From NCBI GenBank assembly GCA_013042695.1, contig JABDPQ010000338.1, positions 1 through 9,346 of the forward strand: DNA of 9,346 nucleotides, written 5' to 3'. Origin of the DNA: Desulfobacterales bacterium. Its GTDB lineage: Bacteria > Desulfobacterota > Desulfobulbia > Desulfobulbales > Desulfocapsaceae. The position numbers and the translations under genes are program-made. This document shows positions 6,690-9,346 of this stretch, piece after piece. The stretch's first letter is position 1; every line of letters starts with the position of its first letter. The notes under the pieces are model-generated. The model worked only from the letters and a program-made list of their open reading frames with translations, did not search any database and was not told the origin of the DNA.

Positions 6690-6855
6690 ATTATTTCATC
6701 TGAGCCACTTGCAAAACGCCCTTTTCGTTCAACCTCTACGTTATGCTTATATTTTTATCCTCGGAATATCAATTACATGCCTGCGGTAACAATTTTTTGC
6801 ATTCCTTGACTTTGAACGAAAATCATCATTTTGCAAAAGGCTCATCTGGAAATCA
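6690..6855. repeat. Palindromic element 2, long imperfect inverted repeat
   Basis: The 20 bases at 6697-6716 (CATCTGAGCCACTTGCAAAA) match the reverse complement of 6829-6848 at 16 of 20 positions. Further in, TTTTCGTTCAA (6722-6732) is exactly complementary to TTGAACGAAAA (6812-6822), and ATGC (6743-6746) pairs with GCAT (6799-6802). All are in register within one base about a centre near 6772. An ATTTC/GAAAT match extends the outer arms. Transcribed, this would fold into a long interrupted hairpin ahead of aconitase. It could be a decayed foldback element, an mRNA-processing structure or an intercistronic regulatory stem. Confidence 0.5.
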
Positions 6856-6947
6856 TTAAGGTGACGTGCAGATGAGAAAAAGATTGAAAAGGTATTTTCC
6901 TGCCTTACATGTAAAGCAATGCGTAATAATAACCAATGGCTCTCATA

Positions 6948-6953
6948 GGAGGT
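6948..6953 (+). promoter_or_regulatory. Strong ribosome binding site of the aconitase gene
   Basis: AGGAGG, extending as AGGAGGTGA to 6956, lies 7 bases before the ATG at 6961. It settles the start: an ATG at 6957 is out of frame and meets a stop after five codons. Confidence 0.85.
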
Positions 6954-6960
6954 GACATGA

Positions 6961-9231
6961 ATGATAAATCTTGATTCTACGCCAGAATTTGTCTCCAAGG
7001 TGTACGAAACCATGACTCGAAATCTTAAGGTTGTTAGGGAAAGGCTGGGTCGTCCTTTAACTCTGGCTGATAAAATTCTGCTCTCTCATCTTGACAACCC
7101 CGAAGAACAGGAAATGATTGCCGGTAAGAGCTATCTCTATGTGCGTCCTGATCGAGTCGTTCTCCAGGATGTCCTGGGACAATCCGCCATGCTGCAGTTT
7201 ATGCAGACCGGGCGCGATAAAGTGGCAATTCCGACGACGATTCACTGCGATCATCTGATCGAGGCGCGGGTGGCGGGAGATCTTGATCTCAAGGCATCCA
7301 ATGCCGAAAATAATGAAGTTTACGATTTTTTAAAGTCCGCCGCCGCTAAATACGGGGCAGGCTTTTGGGCTCCCGGTGCTGGAATTATTCATCAGGTAAA
7401 CATCGAGAACTATGCGTTTCCCGGTGCGGTGATACTCGGAACCGATTCACACACTCCAAATTCAGGTGGGATCGGTGCTTGTGCTGTTGGTGTTGGTGGT
7501 GCAGATGCCATTGATGCGATGGCTGGATTGACCTGGGAAGTGCTTCATCCGAAGCATATCGGGGTATTGCTCACCGGAGAATTGAGTGGCTGGACAGCAC
7601 CGAAAGATATCGTTTTATATGTGGCAGGCGAGCTGACCGTTTCTGGCGGCACGAATTCCATTATCGAATATTTTGGACCCGGGGCGCAGTCAATCAGCTG
7701 TACTGGTAAAGCAACGATTACGAATATGGGTGCTGAACTGGGTGCAACCACTTCGATATTTGCTTACGACAACAATATTGCCAAATATCTTAGGGCTACC
7801 GGACGTGGCGAACTTGCTGATCTTGCTGATCAACATCGTCACATGTTGTCTCCTGACGAAGATGTCATGAAGCATCCGGAGAACTATTACGATCGTGTCG
7901 TTGAAATCGATCTTTCCACACTGGAACCCCAGATTGTTGGCCCCCATTCGCCGGACCGTTGCCGGCCGATCTCAAAACTTGCCAAGGAGGTGGAAGAGAG
8001 CAACGGAGAATTCATAGATGAGATTTCGACCTGTCTTATCGGCAGCTGCACCAATTCATCTTATGAGGATATGAGCCGGGCAGCTGATATTGCCGAGCAG
8101 GCCAAAGCGCGCGGGCTTAAGAGTTCGGTACCATTTATGGTGACGCCTGGTTCTGATCAGATCCGTGCCACCATCGAAAGAGACGGTCAGATGGCATCCT
8201 TGAAAGATATTGGCGGAACTGTCCTGGCAAATGCTTGCGGACCATGTATTGGACAATGGCGCAGGGATCCTGGAATAGCAGGAAAACCCAATACCATCGT
8301 AACATCTTACAATCGTAATTTCCCACGCCGTAATGATGGCCAGCCTACCACCATGAACTTTATTGCCAGCCCCGAGATTACTGTCGCAATGTCCATAGCG
8401 GGGCGCCTTTCATTCAATCCCCTGACGGACACACTGAGCGATGCCAACGGGCAGCCGTTTACTTTTAGTCCGCCGCAAAAGGCTCCTGATGTGCCGGAAA
8501 AGGGTTTTAAGAAAGGACGAGCAGACTTTTATTTTGCACCACCTGATGATGGAAGTGCTATTGAACTGAAGGTAGACCCGAACAGTCAACGTCTGCAACT
8601 TCTTGAACCATGGCCTGCATGGGATGGTAACGATGTTGTTAACGCGCCTGTCCTGCTTAAGGCAAAAGGGAAAACCACTACGGATGCCATTTCACCGGCA
8701 GGCCCGTGGCTGAGGCTGCGCGGACATCTGGATAAATTCAGCGACAACATGTTCATGGGTGCAATTAACGCCTACACCGATGAGGCTGGAAAAGGTTTGA
8801 ATGTATTAACGGGAGAAAAAGACGTTGGATTTTCAACTATTGCCCGGGATTATAAAGCTAAGCAGGTTACCTGGGTGGTTATTGGAGACCATAATTATGG
8901 TGAAGGCAGCAGCCGAGAACATGCAGCTTTGTCTCCCAGGCTTCTTGGAGCAGCAGCTGTAATTGTGCGAAGTTTTGCACGAATTCATGAATCCAACCTG
9001 AAAAAACAAGGACTTCTTGCCCTGACATTCAATGATCCGGATGAATATGATATGATCCGCGAAGATGATCGAATCGATTTGGTGAACCTGGCTCAATTAA
9101 CGCCTAACCAGCCCGTTACCTGCATCGTCAATCATGCAGATGGAACAAAAGACACCCTGCAGTTGAATCATACCTATAATTCAGCACAGGTTGAGTGGTT
9201 CAAGGCTGGTTCAGCATTAAACCTGATGTAA
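6961..9231 (+). CDS. Aconitate hydratase, mitochondrial type
   Basis: A 756-residue [4Fe-4S] dehydratase that interconverts citrate, cis-aconitate and isocitrate. Its length and N-terminus match the mitochondrial-type aconitase group rather than the longer AcnA (about 890) or the AcnB domain order. Substrate-site residues appear in TTIHCDHLIEA (His96) and GTDSHTPNSGG (Asp162, Ser163, His164). The cluster Cys are C363 in IGSCTNSSY, and C426 and C429 in ANACGPCIGQW. An Arg-rich site lies in SYNRNFPRRNDG, and the swivel domain carries GDHNYGEGSSREHAA, where Ser650 and Arg652 correspond to the catalytic Ser642 and Arg644 of the pig enzyme. All key residues are present. In context it would hydrate the cis-aconitate made by TcuA, but it may equally be the organism's general TCA-cycle aconitase. 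The gap of over 500 bases means it may be transcribed separately from tcuAB. Confidence 0.96.
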   Translation: MINLDSTPEFVSKVYETMTRNLKVVRERLGRPLTLADKILLSHLDNPEEQEMIAGKSYLYVRPDRVVLQDVLGQSAMLQFMQTGRDKVAIPTTIHCDHLIEARVAGDLDLKASNAENNEVYDFLKSAAAKYGAGFWAPGAGIIHQVNIENYAFPGAVILGTDSHTPNSGGIGACAVGVGGADAIDAMAGLTWEVLHPKHIGVLLTGELSGWTAPKDIVLYVAGELTVSGGTNSIIEYFGPGAQSISCTGKATITNMGAELGATTSIFAYDNNIAKYLRATGRGELADLADQHRHMLSPDEDVMKHPENYYDRVVEIDLSTLEPQIVGPHSPDRCRPISKLAKEVEESNGEFIDEISTCLIGSCTNSSYEDMSRAADIAEQAKARGLKSSVPFMVTPGSDQIRATIERDGQMASLKDIGGTVLANACGPCIGQWRRDPGIAGKPNTIVTSYNRNFPRRNDGQPTTMNFIASPEITVAMSIAGRLSFNPLTDTLSDANGQPFTFSPPQKAPDVPEKGFKKGRADFYFAPPDDGSAIELKVDPNSQRLQLLEPWPAWDGNDVVNAPVLLKAKGKTTTDAISPAGPWLRLRGHLDKFSDNMFMGAINAYTDEAGKGLNVLTGEKDVGFSTIARDYKAKQVTWVVIGDHNYGEGSSREHAALSPRLLGAAAVIVRSFARIHESNLKKQGLLALTFNDPDEYDMIREDDRIDLVNLAQLTPNQPVTCIVNHADGTKDTLQLNHTYNSAQVEWFKAGSALNLM

Positions 9232-9246
9232 TGAAAAAAAACTTCT

Positions 9247-9297
9247 CGAGATGGCGTCAATTGTTGACGCCATCTTGTTGAATTATGGTTTTTTTTT
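9247..9297 (+). terminator. Intrinsic terminator after aconitase
   Basis: GATGGCGTCAA (9250-9260) and TTGACGCCATC (9264-9274) form a perfect 11-bp stem with a TTG loop; A-T, G-U and C-G pairs at the base lengthen it to 14. Nine T residues follow at 9289-9297, 11 bases beyond the stem, and eight A residues at 9234-9241 precede it. The A and T tracts can pair to extend the hairpin, and the structure could act in both directions. The remaining bases to 9346 show no gene. Confidence 0.85.
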
Positions 9298-9346
9298 GAG
9301 AACTTACTGTAGCGATTTTTAACGCCAAATCAACCGAGGCTTTTGT

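Larger units (their letters stand above)
6428..6960. other. 533-base gap between tcuB and aconitase with two imperfect palindromes
   Basis: No gene of convincing quality lies here. The gap holds two palindromic units (about 6449-6597 and 6690-6855) joined by an AT-rich spacer, then a roughly 100-base leader ending in the aconitase ribosome binding site. The leader has a possible -35 TTGAAA (6884-6889) with a poor -10 TACATG (6906-6911). So aconitase may have its own promoter here, although the evidence is weak. Confidence 0.6.

Noticed and set aside
6428..6960. CRISPR array, tRNA or riboswitch in the tcuB-aconitase gap
   Set aside because: There are no regularly spaced direct repeats, no cloverleaf with an anticodon arm and TTC loop, and no riboswitch core I recognise; the structure present is inverted rather than direct.
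6747..7013. An 88-codon minus-strand ORF across the aconitase start
   Set aside because: It overlaps the aconitase N-terminus and half of palindromic element 2, and has no recognisable domain. The aconitase start has strong ribosome binding site support.

Overview
The window looks like chromosome from a Gram-negative, probably anaerobic bacterium of moderate GC (roughly the high 40s per cent, judged by eye). A sulfate reducer of the Desulfobacterota (Desulfobulbales-like) is my best guess. It rests on overall protein flavour and the mitochondrial-type aconitase; no marker gene fixes the taxonomy.

Layout. The left part, about 1-1710, is read on the minus strand. In transcription order it holds a small SpoIIAA/STAS-like protein (1704-1342), a CaCA-family Na+/Ca2+-type antiporter (1233-166) and the first 29 codons of a proline racemase family enzyme (87 to the left edge, partial). 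An AT-rich divergent intergenic region (1705-2046) separates this from a plus-strand catabolic cluster. That cluster holds an IlvD/Edd-family dehydratase (2047-3774), a likely 36-codon small ORF with a strong ribosome binding site (3815-3925), tcuA (3943-5340) and tcuB (5330-6427, overlapping tcuA by 11 bases). A 533-base gap follows, then a full-length mitochondrial-type aconitase (6961-9231) and a clear intrinsic terminator (9247-9297). The gap contains two separate imperfect palindromes of about 150-165 bp, which look like miniature foldback elements or structured regulatory DNA.

How the genes may work together. TcuA and TcuB are known from Salmonella as the flavoprotein and the Fe-S/membrane electron-transfer partner that interconvert tricarballylate and cis-aconitate. 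Aconitase hydrates cis-aconitate to citrate or isocitrate. Together they give a route from tricarballylate into the TCA cycle, or the reverse with cis-aconitate as electron acceptor. The IlvD/Edd dehydratase in front is not part of the classical tcu operon and is the interesting element: it suggests an additional hydroxylated (vicinal diol) acid substrate. Neither the tricarballylate transporter (TcuC) nor the regulator (TcuR) is in the window.
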